Part shown: piece after piece, positions 53,135 to 62,613 of the stretch
How the letters are laid out: each line of letters begins with the position of its first letter
Position numbering within the stretch: the stretch's first letter is position 1
NCBI RefSeq assembly: GCF_025452235.1
Contig: NZ_CP104965.1
Coordinates: forward strand, 62,001 to 126,000
Source: Devosia neptuniae
Lineage (GTDB): Bacteria; Pseudomonadota; Alphaproteobacteria; Rhizobiales; Devosiaceae
Reading direction: 5' to 3'
Length of the DNA: 64,000 bases
Position numbers and translations under genes: made by a program
Notes under the pieces: generated by a model
The model's input: only the letters and a program-made list of their open reading frames with translations
The model's database searches: none
Told to the model about the DNA's origin: nothing

Positions 53135-54075
53135 GCTGTCGCTCCGATCGAACGTTTGAGGCGCGGGTCGATCAAGGGGGCGGCGAGATCGACCAGGAGA
53201 TTGATGACGACGAAGCCGAAGGCGGCCAGGATGACGATGGCCTGCAACACGGCGGTATCCTGATTGCTGACGGCCTGTTCGGTGACGCGGCCAATGCCAT
53301 TGATGCCGAAGACGGTTTCGGTGACGACGGCGCCGGCCAGCAATTCGCCGAACAGCACGCCGGCAATGGTCAGCACCGGCAGCAATGCATTGCGCAGGAC
53401 GTGGCGCCACAGCACCCAGAGGCGGCTGGCGCCCTTGGCGCGGGCGACGGCAACAAAGGGCTGGGTCTGCACTTCATCGAGGCTGCGAATGAGGATTTGG
53501 GCCAGCGGCGCGGCGATGGGGATGGCCAGCGTTGCCACGGGCAGGAGCAGCGCCTGGAACTCGGACGGGTTGATCACCGGGACCAGCCGGAAGCGGAACG
53601 AGAATATCTGGATGAGCATGATGCCCAGCCAGAAGACCGGCACGGAGACCAGCAAAGCCGGCAGCGAAACCAGCAGATTGCGCAGCCAGGCGAAGGGCGC
53701 GAGCGTGGCGGCAAAAGCAATGGTGCCGGCAAGCAGGACGGCGAAAACCAGCCCCAGGCTGGCGAGGCGCAAAGTGGGCGGCAGATTGGTGGCGAGCAGG
53801 GTATTGACCGGCACGCCGGCCTGAATGGAATAGCCGAAACTGCCCTGCAGGAAATTCCACAGCGTATTACCATATTGCGCCCAGATCGGCGCGTCGGCGC
53901 CATAGAGCACGCGAATTTCGGCGATCTGTTCGGCCGAGAGGCCCATTTCGGGGTTCTGGTATTTGATGAGGAGCGCGTCGCCCGGCAGCGCCTGCAACAG
54001 CAGGAAAGACGCCGTGAAGGCCAACAGTAAAACCACTGCGGCCTGTCCGATCCGGTTCAGCAGATTTCGCGTCAT
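53131..54075 (-). CDS. peptide-type ABC importer permease (DppB-like)
   Basis: A 314-residue permease that starts with a DppB-type first helix (NRIGQAAVVLLLAFTASFLL), then LPPTLRLASLGLVFAVLLAG and QPFVAVARAKGASRLWVLWR with HVLRNALLPVLTIAG. It follows the binding-protein gene after a hairpin. Together with the DppC-like and fused ATPase genes it forms one importer. Confidence 0.92.
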   Translation of the reverse strand: MTRNLLNRIGQAAVVLLLAFTASFLLLQALPGDALLIKYQNPEMGLSAEQIAEIRVLYGADAPIWAQYGNTLWNFLQGSFGYSIQAGVPVNTLLATNLPPTLRLASLGLVFAVLLAGTIAFAATLAPFAWLRNLLVSLPALLVSVPVFWLGIMLIQIFSFRFRLVPVINPSEFQALLLPVATLAIPIAAPLAQILIRSLDEVQTQPFVAVARAKGASRLWVLWRHVLRNALLPVLTIAGVLFGELLAGAVVTETVFGINGIGRVTEQAVSNQDTAVLQAIVILAAFGFVVINLLVDLAAPLIDPRLKRSIGATA

Positions 54076-54099
54076 CAGCCTATCCCTTTGAGGTGAGAT

Positions 54100-54132
54100 G
54101 CCGCCCCCGGCGGAGGAGAGCCCGGGGGCGGC
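54100..54132. other. GC-rich hairpin between binding-protein and permease genes
   Basis: GCCGCCCCCGG (54100-54110) pairs perfectly with CCGGGGGCGGC (54122-54132). It lies 9 bases after the binding-protein stop, before the DppB-like start at 54075. With no T run it is more likely an mRNA-protecting stem than a full terminator. Confidence 0.7.
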
Positions 54133-54140
54133 GACGCTGG

Positions 54141-55787
54141 CTAGCGAGGAGCGAGCCAGGTGTTGTAGAAGCTGGGACGCGCCACGGCGTCAAAGCTGAT
54201 GCCATGCACGTAAGGCGCGCCGGCAAAGACCTGTGGTTCTTCAAAGAACGGGATCACATAGGCCTGATCGAGCAGGTAGGTCTGCGCCTCGCCGGCCAAT
54301 TCGAGCCGCTTGGCATTGTCGGGCTCGGAGGCGATGGCCAGCAGCAGCTTGTTGAGATCTTCATCGACAAATTGCGCGTTGGGATTGAGCCCACCCTTTT
54401 GCAGCAGGGCATCGCGATTGGTCGGGTAGAAATTGGACTTGATCACGTCCGGATCGGCGCGGCCGACCATCGCCGAACGCAGGGGCGTTTTCAGCGGATC
54501 GAGCTGGTCGGTGGTGGCGCTGCCGGCGTCGCCCGCCAACACGTTGAGCTTGACGCCGACCTGCGCCCATTGCTGGCTGACCAGTTGGAAGGTGGCGCGG
54601 TTCTGCGGCTGGGGCAGCGATTCATAGACGCTGAGCTCAAGCTTGACGCCATCCTTTTCGCGGATGCCATCGGCGCCCACCACCCAGCCAGCTTCGTCGA
54701 GCAGCGCCTTGGCCTTTTCGGGATCATAAGCGAGCTTGGCGGCGAGATCGACATAGCCCAAGGCGGTCGAGGCGATGACCGAAGTGGCCTTGGGATAGTG
54801 CGAGGAGAACAGCGTCGAGACGATTTCGTCGGTATTGGTGGCGGCGGTCAGCGCCTGGCGGACGCGGATATCGGCGACCAGCGGATTGTCGGGGCGGAAC
54901 ACGGCATTGTTGTTGACGCCGCGCGTTGGCGCCGAATGGATTACATAGCCCTGGGCTTCGACCTGAGGCTCGTCATAGGCCTGAATCTGGCGGATGAAAT
55001 CGGCCTGGCCGGCGAGCAGCGCGCCGATGCGGACGCTGTCTTCGGGGGTGATGATATATTGGATGGCGTCGAGATAGGCGCGGCCCTGATGCTCGAAGCT
55101 CTTGGGGGCCCAGGCATAGTCTTCGCGGGCCTTGAGATTGAGGCTTTGGCCGAGGGTTTCGCTTTCGACCACGAAGGCGCCCGAGCCGACGATCTTGGTG
55201 GCGTCGCCCAATTCGTTGAAGGGCAGATCGAGCGTGGCGGGAGACACGAGGCCCGAGCCGATTACTGAGGTGCCCTGCAGGAACCCGGGAGCCGGCGCCT
55301 TGAAGACGAATTTTACCATCAGCGGGTCGATAACTTCGCTGTGGTCGTAATTGGTGATGACTTCGGAAACCGGGTAGCCCAGCTCCTTATTGCCCAGGCC
55401 GAACGTGTCGAAATTCTTGGCGACGGCGGCAGCGTCGAGCGGGGTGCCGTCGGAGAAGGTGACGCCGGGACGCAGCTTGAAGGTGTATTCGGTGGCGTCG
55501 GCATTGATCTCCCAGCTTTCGGCAAGCCAGGGTTCGTTCTTGAGGGTTTCGGGGTTCTGCCAGGTCAGCTTGTCGGTGATCTGGTTGAGAATGCCGCTAT
55601 TGGGGTAAAAACCGCCCGCCGGCGGGTAAAGATTGGTGTGGGCCTGCTGCTCGAGATAGACCAGCGTGCCGCCCTGCACCGGGGTTTCCTGGGCATGCAG
55701 CGCCATGCTCGAGACGCCGACCAACAGCAGGGCCGAAAGAGCTGCGCCAGCAAAACGCCTCGCGCTCGGAAGAGAAATTCGTGACAC
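54141..55787 (-). CDS. peptide-type ABC substrate-binding protein (KPN_01854-like)
   Basis: A 548-residue exported binding protein of family 5 (DppA/OppA fold). The signal peptide includes FAGAALSALLLVGVSSMALH ending AQ-E. Mature features are QGGTLVYLEQQAHTNLYPPA, PWLAESWEINADATEYTFKL and GVTFSDGTPLDAAAVAKNFD. The start is GTG 55787, which follows GAAAGGAACCTGCT, a good ribosome-binding site. First gene of the importer-CMD-monooxygenase operon. Ligand unknown; the family covers peptides, opines and many small organics. Confidence 0.9.
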   Translation of the reverse strand: MSRISLPSARRFAGAALSALLLVGVSSMALHAQETPVQGGTLVYLEQQAHTNLYPPAGGFYPNSGILNQITDKLTWQNPETLKNEPWLAESWEINADATEYTFKLRPGVTFSDGTPLDAAAVAKNFDTFGLGNKELGYPVSEVITNYDHSEVIDPLMVKFVFKAPAPGFLQGTSVIGSGLVSPATLDLPFNELGDATKIVGSGAFVVESETLGQSLNLKAREDYAWAPKSFEHQGRAYLDAIQYIITPEDSVRIGALLAGQADFIRQIQAYDEPQVEAQGYVIHSAPTRGVNNNAVFRPDNPLVADIRVRQALTAATNTDEIVSTLFSSHYPKATSVIASTALGYVDLAAKLAYDPEKAKALLDEAGWVVGADGIREKDGVKLELSVYESLPQPQNRATFQLVSQQWAQVGVKLNVLAGDAGSATTDQLDPLKTPLRSAMVGRADPDVIKSNFYPTNRDALLQKGGLNPNAQFVDEDLNKLLLAIASEPDNAKRLELAGEAQTYLLDQAYVIPFFEEPQVFAGAPYVHGISFDAVARPSFYNTWLAPR

Positions 55788-56154
55788 AGCAGGTTCCTTT
55801 CAACCAGTGGAGGGCTCGCCTCCCGCTCTGTCCAAAATGCTATTCCGATCCGGCTCGAACTCAATAATGTCTATTAAATTGGTAGGCTATATTGAGAAGG
55901 AAGACGGCAAAGGCGATGCGCCGCTCGGGGCGCTGTTAGAAATTCTTCGTCGTGTGGAAAGAATGAGCCGTCCCCAGGGGTCGGCTTGGGCATGGGAGCC
56001 TCGGTCCGCCTCCCTCCCCCTTGAGGGGAGGGATTGAGGATGGGGGTGCTGAGGTTTCAAACCAATATCGAGCGTTGGGAGACCGCAGCACCCCCACCCC
56101 TAACCCCTCCCCTCAAGGGGGAGGGGGATAGCATTGGGGCCCTCCAGCCGCTGA
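55788..56154. other. 367-bp gap with promoter region and a family A repeat
   Basis: No gene is supported. The AT-richer stretch near 55840-55900 should carry the promoter of the 55787 gene. The left part of the gap toward 56155 is taken by a full family A inverted repeat. Confidence 0.65.
56008..56128. repeat. large inverted repeat, family A
   Basis: The left arm has CCCTCCCCCTTGAGGGGAGG and GATGGGGGTGCT (to 56050). The right arm has GCAGCACCCCCACCCCTAAC and CCCTCCCCTCAAGGGGGAGG (56085-56127). Arms of about 40 bases, highly similar to the copy at 6408-6520. Confidence 0.87.
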
Positions 56155-57180
56155 TCACTTCCAGCGAGGCTTGCCGTCCATCATGCCGCTGGTGGTCGCG
56201 GCTTCGATGGCCGCCAGCTCGTCGGGGGAGAAATCGAGCTGTTGCAGGGCTCCCAGATTGTCGTGCAGCTGGGCCAGTGTCCGCACGCCGATCAGGGCGG
56301 AGGTCATCTCCTTGCGGCGGAGGACCCAGGCGAGCGCGAGCTGCGGCAGGCTCTGGCCACGGGCCTTGGCGATGGCGGCGAGTTTGCCGACGGCATCGAG
56401 CGTTTCCGGGCGGATATTGGCCGCCTTGAGGAACGGATTGTTGCTGGTGCCGCGGGCGCCATCGGTGTCGCCGGTATTGTATTTGCCCGACAGAATGCCT
56501 TGTGCGAGGGGCGAAAAGGCGATCATGCCGATGCCCAGTTCACCGCAGGCATCGATGGTGTGGTCGTTCTCGATCCAGCGGTTGAGCATGGAATAGCTGG
56601 GCTGGTGCAGGATGCAGGGAACGCCCAGCGACTTGAGGATGGCGTGAGCCTGGCGCGTTTCCTCGACCGGATAGTTGGAAATGCCGACATAGAGCGCCTT
56701 GCCTTGGGCCACGATATGGGCGAGCGCGCCCATGGTTTCCTCGAGCGGGGTATTGGGATCGAAGCGGTGGGAATAGAAGATATCGAGGTAGTCGAGGCCC
56801 AGGCGTTTCAGGCTCTGGTCGCAGCTGGCGATCAGGTTTTTGCGGCTGCCCCATTCGCCATAGGGGCCTTCCCACATATTGTAGCCGGCCTTGGACGAGA
56901 CGATGATTTCATCGCGATAGGGGCGGAAATCGCGGGCCATGACGAGGCCGAACAGCTCCTCGGCGGAGCCGGGAGGAGGGCCGTAATTGTTGGCGAGATC
57001 GAAATGGGTAATGCCGGCATCGAAGGCGGCGCCCAGGATTTCGAAGGCGGAGGGGTAGTCGCGGGTGCCACCGAAATTCTGCCACAGGCCCAGGCTGATG
57101 ACAGGGAGCTTGAGCCCCGAGCGGCCGGCATGGCGATATTGCATGGTTTCGTAACGGCCGGAAGCGGCGCTGTAGGTCAT
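56155..57180 (-). CDS. aldo/keto reductase (YghZ / L-glyceraldehyde-3-phosphate reductase-like)
   Basis: A 341-residue NADPH-dependent aldo/keto reductase. The catalytic set is visible: Asp and Tyr in HFDLANNYGPPPGSAEE, Lys in VSSKAGYNMWEGPYGEWGSR and His in DIFYSHRFDPNTPLEE. The N terminus (RYETMQYRHAGRSGLKLP) matches E. coli YghZ, so the first ATG (57180) is right. It lies 29 bases after the sugar ATPase gene in a carbohydrate-uptake operon and probably reduces an aldehyde made by the DapA-family lyase. Confidence 0.92.
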   Translation of the reverse strand: MTYSAASGRYETMQYRHAGRSGLKLPVISLGLWQNFGGTRDYPSAFEILGAAFDAGITHFDLANNYGPPPGSAEELFGLVMARDFRPYRDEIIVSSKAGYNMWEGPYGEWGSRKNLIASCDQSLKRLGLDYLDIFYSHRFDPNTPLEETMGALAHIVAQGKALYVGISNYPVEETRQAHAILKSLGVPCILHQPSYSMLNRWIENDHTIDACGELGIGMIAFSPLAQGILSGKYNTGDTDGARGTSNNPFLKAANIRPETLDAVGKLAAIAKARGQSLPQLALAWVLRRKEMTSALIGVRTLAQLHDNLGALQQLDFSPDELAAIEAATTSGMMDGKPRWK

Positions 57181-57209
57181 GGAATGTCCAGTCAGAAGTG
57201 AAGTTCAGC

Positions 57210-58271
57210 TCAGCGGCGGGCGCCGGTGGCCATGTCGAAAACGTGGATGAGCGCGGGCGCCACCGACGCCGTGAAGTCCATGCCGGGGCTGACATCGATC
57301 CCGCCATCGACGATAACGGTCAAGTCCTGCCCGGCCATATCCACCACCAGATGCGTTTGCGCCCCGGTGCGCTCCACCAGGCGGATTTTGCCGTGCAGGG
57401 GATTGTTGGCGTCGCCGGGGACGAAGTTTTCCGGGCGCAGGCCGAGGGTTACGCGTTCGCCGGTGGTTACGGCGACGGTGGGATCGAGCTTGAGCACGTC
57501 GCCGGAGGGCAGTTTGGCCGCAGAACCATCGACGATGTCGGCGGTGACGAAGTTCATCGAGGGCGAGCCGATGAAGCCGGCGACGAAGAGATTGGCCGGG
57601 GTGCGGTAGAGGTCCATCGGTGCGCCGGCCTGTTCGATGCGACCCTTGTTGAGCACGACGACGGTGTCGGCCAGGGTCATGGCTTCGACCTGGTCGTGCG
57701 TCACATAGATCGAAGTGCGCTTGATCTTGGCGTGCAGGCCCTTGATCTCGGTACGCATCTGCACACGCAGCTTGGCATCGAGATTGGACAGCGGTTCGTC
57801 GAACAGGAACACCGCCGGGTCGCGCACCACGGCGCGGCCCATGGCGACGCGCTGGCGCTGGCCGCCGGAGAGGTGGGCGGGGCGGCGGTTGAGCAGGTCA
57901 GTGAGTTCGAGCAGGCGTGCGGCATCGGCGACGCGCCTGTCGCGTTCGGCGGCGGGGACGCCGGCGATCTTGAGGTTGAACGCCATGTTCTGGGCCACGG
58001 TCATATGCGGGTAGAGCGCGTAGGACTGGAACACCATGGCGATGTTGCGGTCGCGGGGGCTGAGGTGATCCACCGGCCGGTCGCCGAACAGGATTTCGCC
58101 GTCGGTCAACTCTTCAAGGCCGGCGATCATGCGGAGCAAAGTGGATTTGCCGCAACCGGACGGGCCGACCAGGGCGACGAAAGCGCCATCGGCAATGGTG
58201 AGGTCCAACCCATGGATAACCGGGACATTGCCGAAGCTCTTTTTGAGGCCGTTCAGCGTGACCGAAGCCAT
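57210..58271 (-). CDS. carbohydrate ABC importer ATP-binding protein (UgpC/MalK type)
   Basis: A 353-residue ATPase with Walker A GPSGCGKST (residues 35-43), Q-loop NIAMVFQSYALYPHMTVAQN, signature LSGGQRQRVAMGRA, Walker B VFLFDEPLSNLDAKLR and THDQVEAMTLAD. The C-terminal TOBE part has LGLRPENFVPGD. Its ATG shares one base with the lyase stop (TAATG). It powers the importer of this operon. Confidence 0.93.
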   Translation of the reverse strand: MASVTLNGLKKSFGNVPVIHGLDLTIADGAFVALVGPSGCGKSTLLRMIAGLEELTDGEILFGDRPVDHLSPRDRNIAMVFQSYALYPHMTVAQNMAFNLKIAGVPAAERDRRVADAARLLELTDLLNRRPAHLSGGQRQRVAMGRAVVRDPAVFLFDEPLSNLDAKLRVQMRTEIKGLHAKIKRTSIYVTHDQVEAMTLADTVVVLNKGRIEQAGAPMDLYRTPANLFVAGFIGSPSMNFVTADIVDGSAAKLPSGDVLKLDPTVAVTTGERVTLGLRPENFVPGDANNPLHGKIRLVERTGAQTHLVVDMAGQDLTVIVDGGIDVSPGMDFTASVAPALIHVFDMATGARR

Positions 58272-59233
58272 TATGCGGCCCTCGAAGACGGCGCGCCCAT
58301 CGAGACGATGTCGATCGGCAGGTCGAGACTCCTAACGTAGTCGATCAGTGCCAGCAGCGGCAGTTGGTCGTGGCGGCCAAGGCTGTCATAGACGGAGCGG
58401 CAGGTGGTGGCGATGTCGACGCCGGCGTTCTGGCTGACGAAATATTTGGCCGAGGCGGGATATTTCGAATTGATCGAGTGCTCGGCAATGGCCAGCAATT
58501 GCTGGATCTTGAGGGCGGTGGCGCGATCCTTGTCGAAATTGATCGATACCCATTGCACCAGCTCGGGGTAGAGATTGGCGGCGTAGCTGGAAAAGCCGTG
58601 CCCGCCGGCCTCGAGCGTATCGATCAGCGTGCCCATCTGGGTGTTGAAGAATTTGAGGCCCGAGCCCTTGGTGGCGGCGAGCTTGAGCTTCATCAGATCG
58701 AGATTGTGGCAGGTGTCCTTGTGGAACAGCACGCGGCCGGTGCTGGCGGCCCAGCCCAGATCGTCGGGGGCAACACCGCGCTTATAGGGGCGCGGGCATT
58801 CGTAAAAGCCCAGTGGAATGTTGCCGGTTTGAGCCAGCACCTGTTCGACGCGGCCACGCCAGACGGCGTTGGTTTCGCCTTCATCGGCAATCAGACAGGG
58901 CAGCAGCACCACGGCGGTTACGCCAGTATCGGCAATGGCCTTGACGGCGTCGGCCTGTTCGGACGGCGCCGAGCCCGCCACGGCGGAAGCGATGACCGGC
59001 ACGCGGCCATCGGCGCGCCTGACCACGCGGGTTGCCAGTTCGACCCGCTCCTCGGGGTTCATCTGGTAGATTTCGCTCGACAGGCAGACGGTGAAAATGC
59101 CGGCGACCTTGGCGGTCGCGTAATAGTCGACCAGTGCATCGACGCCCGCCCAATCGATGGAGCGATCGATATTGAAGGGGGTGAGCATGACCGGCCAGGC
59201 GCCGTTGGGGATGAGGTCTTTGGAATTGGACAT
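58271..59233 (-). CDS. DapA/NanA-family aldolase or dehydratase
   Basis: A 320-residue (beta/alpha)8 protein of the dihydrodipicolinate synthase family. The start segment is GAWPVMLTPFNIDRSIDWAG, the Tyr is in GNIPLGFYECPRPY and the Schiff-base Lys in VLFHKDTCHNL. The usual GTTGE loop reads CLSSE, so it is not a true DapA. These enzymes split or dehydrate sugar acids and sialic-acid-like compounds. It sits between the importer permease and ATPase genes, so it likely acts on the imported compound. Confidence 0.87.
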   Translation of the reverse strand: MSNSKDLIPNGAWPVMLTPFNIDRSIDWAGVDALVDYYATAKVAGIFTVCLSSEIYQMNPEERVELATRVVRRADGRVPVIASAVAGSAPSEQADAVKAIADTGVTAVVLLPCLIADEGETNAVWRGRVEQVLAQTGNIPLGFYECPRPYKRGVAPDDLGWAASTGRVLFHKDTCHNLDLMKLKLAATKGSGLKFFNTQMGTLIDTLEAGGHGFSSYAANLYPELVQWVSINFDKDRATALKIQQLLAIAEHSINSKYPASAKYFVSQNAGVDIATTCRSVYDSLGRHDQLPLLALIDYVRSLDLPIDIVSMGAPSSRAA

Positions 59234-59251
59234 GGCAGTTTTCCTTATGCG

Positions 59252-60133
59252 TCAGCCCTTGACGGAGCCGGAGATGAGATCGAGCCGCCAATAGCGCTGC
59301 AACAGCAGGAACAGGGCGACGAGTGGAAGAATGGAGAGGAAGGCGCCGGTGATGATGAAGGTGTACATCCCCGGCTGTTCGGTGCCGGCATTGAGCATGG
59401 TGTAGAGGCCCACGGTCAACGGGAAGAGGCGCTCATCGGACAGCATCAGGAAGGGCAACAGGAAGTTGTTCCAGATGCCGATGAACTGCAGCAGGAAGAC
59501 GGTGATGAGGCCGGGGATCATCGGGGCGAGGCCAATGGAGAAGAAGATGCGGCCTTCGCTGGCGCCATCGACGCGCCCGGCTTCGAGCAATTCGTCATGC
59601 ACGACGGCATTGGCGTAGATGCGGCAGAGATAGATGCCGAGCGGGGAGAGGATGGAGGGGATCAGCACGGCCCAATAGGTTCCGGCCAGCCCGATCCTGC
59701 TCATCAGCAGATATTGCGGCACGGCCAGCACGACGCCGGGGATCAGCACCGCGCCAAGCAGGAAGGCGAAGACCACATTCTTGCCGGCGAAATTGTATTT
59801 GGCGAGGCCATAGCCCGCCGCCGCCGAAACGATGGTGGAGAGCGAGGCGCCACCCACGGCAAAGAGCAGCGAATTGAAGGTCCACAGCCAATACCGCCCG
59901 CCGCGATAATTGGAGAGGCCAACGATGTTGTCGATGAAGCCCCCGCTAAAGCCCGGCATGAAGGAGGGCAGCGCGAAGAGCTCGCCGGGATATTTACTGG
60001 TGGCGGCCACCAGCCAATAGAGCGGCATGAGGCAATAGAGCGCCCCGATGAACAGGATAATGGTAGGCAGCCAGGCGATGCGGCGGTGATGGCTGCGCGC
60101 CCGCTGGCGGGCGGTGGTGATATCCATGGTCAT
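59252..60133 (-). CDS. carbohydrate ABC importer permease (MalG-like)
   Basis: A 293-residue permease with LPTIILFIGALYCLMPLYWL, SAAAGYGLAKYNFAGKNVVF and the docking loop LLEAGRVDGASEGRIFFSIG before LAPMIPGLITVFLLQF. Start ATG 60133 overlaps the other permease stop as ATGA. Six membrane segments are visible. Confidence 0.92.
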   Translation of the reverse strand: MTMDITTARQRARSHHRRIAWLPTIILFIGALYCLMPLYWLVAATSKYPGELFALPSFMPGFSGGFIDNIVGLSNYRGGRYWLWTFNSLLFAVGGASLSTIVSAAAGYGLAKYNFAGKNVVFAFLLGAVLIPGVVLAVPQYLLMSRIGLAGTYWAVLIPSILSPLGIYLCRIYANAVVHDELLEAGRVDGASEGRIFFSIGLAPMIPGLITVFLLQFIGIWNNFLLPFLMLSDERLFPLTVGLYTMLNAGTEQPGMYTFIITGAFLSILPLVALFLLLQRYWRLDLISGSVKG

Positions 60134-61059
60134 GCCATGCCTCCGGCGCTGCGGCGGCGCGTTATCCAGAACAGGACGACGGACGACACGATGGTGATCA
60201 GGGCGATGAGCATGGCCGAGGCCGCCCCGCCATAGACGTTCTGCGCGACGAAGGTGTCGCGGTAGACCAGCATCATCGGCACCCAGGTGGAGGAGAGGGC
60301 ATCGGTCAGCGGGGCCAGAGTGGTGGGCTCTGAGAAAGTCTGGATGGTGCCGATCAGCGAGAACAGGCCGGTCAGCACCAGTGCCGGCAGCAGCAGCGGC
60401 AATTTGATGTCGCGGGCAATCTGCCACTCATTGCAGCCATCGACACGAGCGGCGTCGTAAAGCTCGGAGCCAATGCCGCGCAGGGCGGTGTAGAGGATGA
60501 CCATGTTGAAGCCGACACCACCCCAGATATTGATATTGGCGATGGACCAGAACACGCTGTCGCGGGTGAAGAAATTGGGTTGCGGCAGGCCCAGATTGGC
60601 CGCCAATTCGCGGAACGGGCTGACGCCGGGCAGATACATGAAGCCCCACATCAGCGAGGCGATAACGCCCGGCACGGCGAAGGGCAGGAAGATGGAAATG
60701 CGCGAAAACCGCGCCAGCCGCACGCGTGGCGTATCGAGCAGCAGGGCAAACAGCAGCGCCAGGCCCAGCGTGATGGGAATGGTGATGACGCCCAGCCAGA
60801 GCATGCGGCCGAAGCCGGCCCAGAGTTCGGGATTGAACGCGGCCGTCACGTAATTGGCGAAGCCGACAAAGGTTTCCTCGCGCCGCCCCAGCCCGCCGCC
60901 GGCCACCTTGATGCCCCGCAGACTCTGCAGGATGGAATAGACGAAGGGCGCGACGATCATGGTCAGCGACAGGATGATGGCCGGGCCGACAAACAGCCAG
61001 GGTGCCAGCGGATGGACGGCGCGATAGCGCCGCTTGGCATGGGTTTTCGGTGTCGTCAT
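60130..61059 (-). CDS. carbohydrate ABC importer permease (MalF-like)
   Basis: A 309-residue permease: LAPWLFVGPAIILSLTMIVA, LFALLLDTPRVRLARFSRIS and ELYDAARVDGCNEWQIARDI followed by KLPLLLPALVLTGLFS, the EAA-type loop. Start ATG 61059 follows CCGGAAGTTCAATT. It is preceded by hairpins after the binding-protein stop. Confidence 0.92.
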   Translation of the reverse strand: MTTPKTHAKRRYRAVHPLAPWLFVGPAIILSLTMIVAPFVYSILQSLRGIKVAGGGLGRREETFVGFANYVTAAFNPELWAGFGRMLWLGVITIPITLGLALLFALLLDTPRVRLARFSRISIFLPFAVPGVIASLMWGFMYLPGVSPFRELAANLGLPQPNFFTRDSVFWSIANINIWGGVGFNMVILYTALRGIGSELYDAARVDGCNEWQIARDIKLPLLLPALVLTGLFSLIGTIQTFSEPTTLAPLTDALSSTWVPMMLVYRDTFVAQNVYGGAASAMLIALITIVSSVVLFWITRRRSAGGMA

Positions 61060-61112
61060 GAATTGAACTTCCGGCAAACCGCCCGGAGGAGCGGAGCGCC
61101 GAAGCGCCCCGC

Positions 61113-61130
61113 CCTTTCCGGGAGGAAAGG
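61113..61130. other. intercistronic hairpin after binding-protein gene
   Basis: CCTTTCC (61113-61119) and GGAAAGG (61124-61130) form a perfect 7-bp stem with loop GGGA. A second short stem GCGCCGAAGCGC is nearby. Both lie in the 76-base gap between the binding-protein stop and the permease start. Confidence 0.6.
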
Positions 61131-61135
61131 TTGGA

Positions 61136-62440
61136 TCAGTGAGCCGCTTCGACCACGTTGTAGCCCTGGTTCTTCATGTCATCGAAGGTGACTTTCTGGA
61201 CCACGTCGAGCACGTCAGCGAAGCTGGACTTGTTCTGCACGGCCTCGCCCATGGCGTTGACATAGGCGTCGAACGCAATGCCGCGATTGGGGCCCCAGGA
61301 AACGGTTGGGGTTGCCGCATCGATCTCGCCAGCCAATTGGTAGAAGTTCTTTTCATCGGGGATGAAGGCAGGCGCTTCCTGCAGCTGGGGCAGCTTGCGG
61401 GCTTCAAGATTGGCCGGCCAGATGTTCATCAGGCGAACATAGGCAGCCAGCGCCTCTTCATTATTGGTGATCCAGATGGCGAATTTCTTGGCCTCTTCGG
61501 GATGCTTGGTCAGCGCGGAGACGGCCGTGGCGCTGCCGCCGGTGACGCCGCCGGAATATTGGGCGCCGACGCCTTCGCTCCAGCGCGGCAGGGGAATGGC
61601 GGCCCAATCACCCAGCGTATCGGGCGCCAGGTTCTGGATCAGCGGCGGCGCCCAGACGGCGCTGATAATGCCGATAATGCTGCCATTGGCGATGGCGGCA
61701 CCCCATTCGGGGCTGAAAGCCTGCATGCCGGATACGGCATCGCTAGTGACCAGATCCTGCCAGAAGGAGGCGACTTTCTTGGCTTCGGGGCCGTTGATAT
61801 CCACGGTCCACTGATCGCCCTCGAGCGACCACCATTTAGCGCCGACCTGGTGGGTGAGAGCGGCCATGGTGCCGGCATCGCCGGTGGAGAACTGGGTGAG
61901 ATACTTAGTCGGGTCGGCGGCGCGCACGGCCTTGGCTGCTGCGCCGAATTCTTCCCAGGTCTTGGGCGGCTCGATATTGAGCTCGGCCAGCAGGTCCTTG
62001 CGGTAGAAGAAATACATGGGCGAAGTGCCCTGCGGGGTGGCCCAGGTGGTGCCATCGAAGGTGACGAGATTCCAGGCGACCGGGGCGATCTGATCTTTCA
62101 GCGGCGCCATTTCGGGCGTGATGTCGGCCACCAGCCCATTGACGATCAGCGCCGGCAGATCGCCATAGGTGACATTGGTCACATCGGGCGGATTGCCCGC
62201 GGTGTGGGCGGCCGACAGCTTCTGGACGATTTCATTGGCGCCGGCGGCACGGCTGACCGTGACGTGAATGTCCGGGTTCTGCTCGTTCCAGATGGCGATG
62301 ACTTCGTCGATATGGGGCGCCCAGTTCCAATAGGTCAGCTCGACCTTGTCCTGGGACAGGGCCGGAGTGGCGAGCAGCACAGCGCCAAAGCTGGCGGCAA
62401 GCAGGTTTCGCGCGGCGCGGACGCCGGTTGGAAGTGTCAT
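61136..62440 (-). CDS. extracellular solute-binding protein family 1
   Basis: A 434-residue exported sugar-type binding protein. Signal peptide AARNLLAASFGAVLLATPAL ends SQ-D. Mature motifs are VELTYWNWAPHIDEVIAIWN, QGTSPMYFFYRKDLLAELNI and PPKTWEEFGAAAKAVRAA. ATG 62440 follows GGAGGAGAGATAC, a strong ribosome-binding site; the longer frame upstream is not needed. First gene of the sugar-uptake and lyase operon, divergent from the AraC regulator. Confidence 0.92.
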   Translation of the reverse strand: MTLPTGVRAARNLLAASFGAVLLATPALSQDKVELTYWNWAPHIDEVIAIWNEQNPDIHVTVSRAAGANEIVQKLSAAHTAGNPPDVTNVTYGDLPALIVNGLVADITPEMAPLKDQIAPVAWNLVTFDGTTWATPQGTSPMYFFYRKDLLAELNIEPPKTWEEFGAAAKAVRAADPTKYLTQFSTGDAGTMAALTHQVGAKWWSLEGDQWTVDINGPEAKKVASFWQDLVTSDAVSGMQAFSPEWGAAIANGSIIGIISAVWAPPLIQNLAPDTLGDWAAIPLPRWSEGVGAQYSGGVTGGSATAVSALTKHPEEAKKFAIWITNNEEALAAYVRLMNIWPANLEARKLPQLQEAPAFIPDEKNFYQLAGEIDAATPTVSWGPNRGIAFDAYVNAMGEAVQNKSSFADVLDVVQKVTFDDMKNQGYNVVEAAH

Positions 62441-62613
62441 GTATCTCTCCTCCGAAGCAGCCACCATGGAGCGGCTCTCGTATCGTATTCGGTGCAGACC
62501 GGAACGGCGCAGGCATCTGGCGCGGCGAGGTTATCCCCCTGCCCGGCTCAGCTTTTTGTTTGCGCTCGTTTCAGGCTGTCCCTAACCTAGAGCAGCAGAA
62601 TGAAGCCGTCTCT

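Noticed and set aside
58364..60235. Plus-strand frame of 623 codons antisense to the DapA-family and permease genes
   Set aside because: Spans two conserved genes on the other strand, is very rich in Gly, Asp and Glu, and shows no fold-like pattern.
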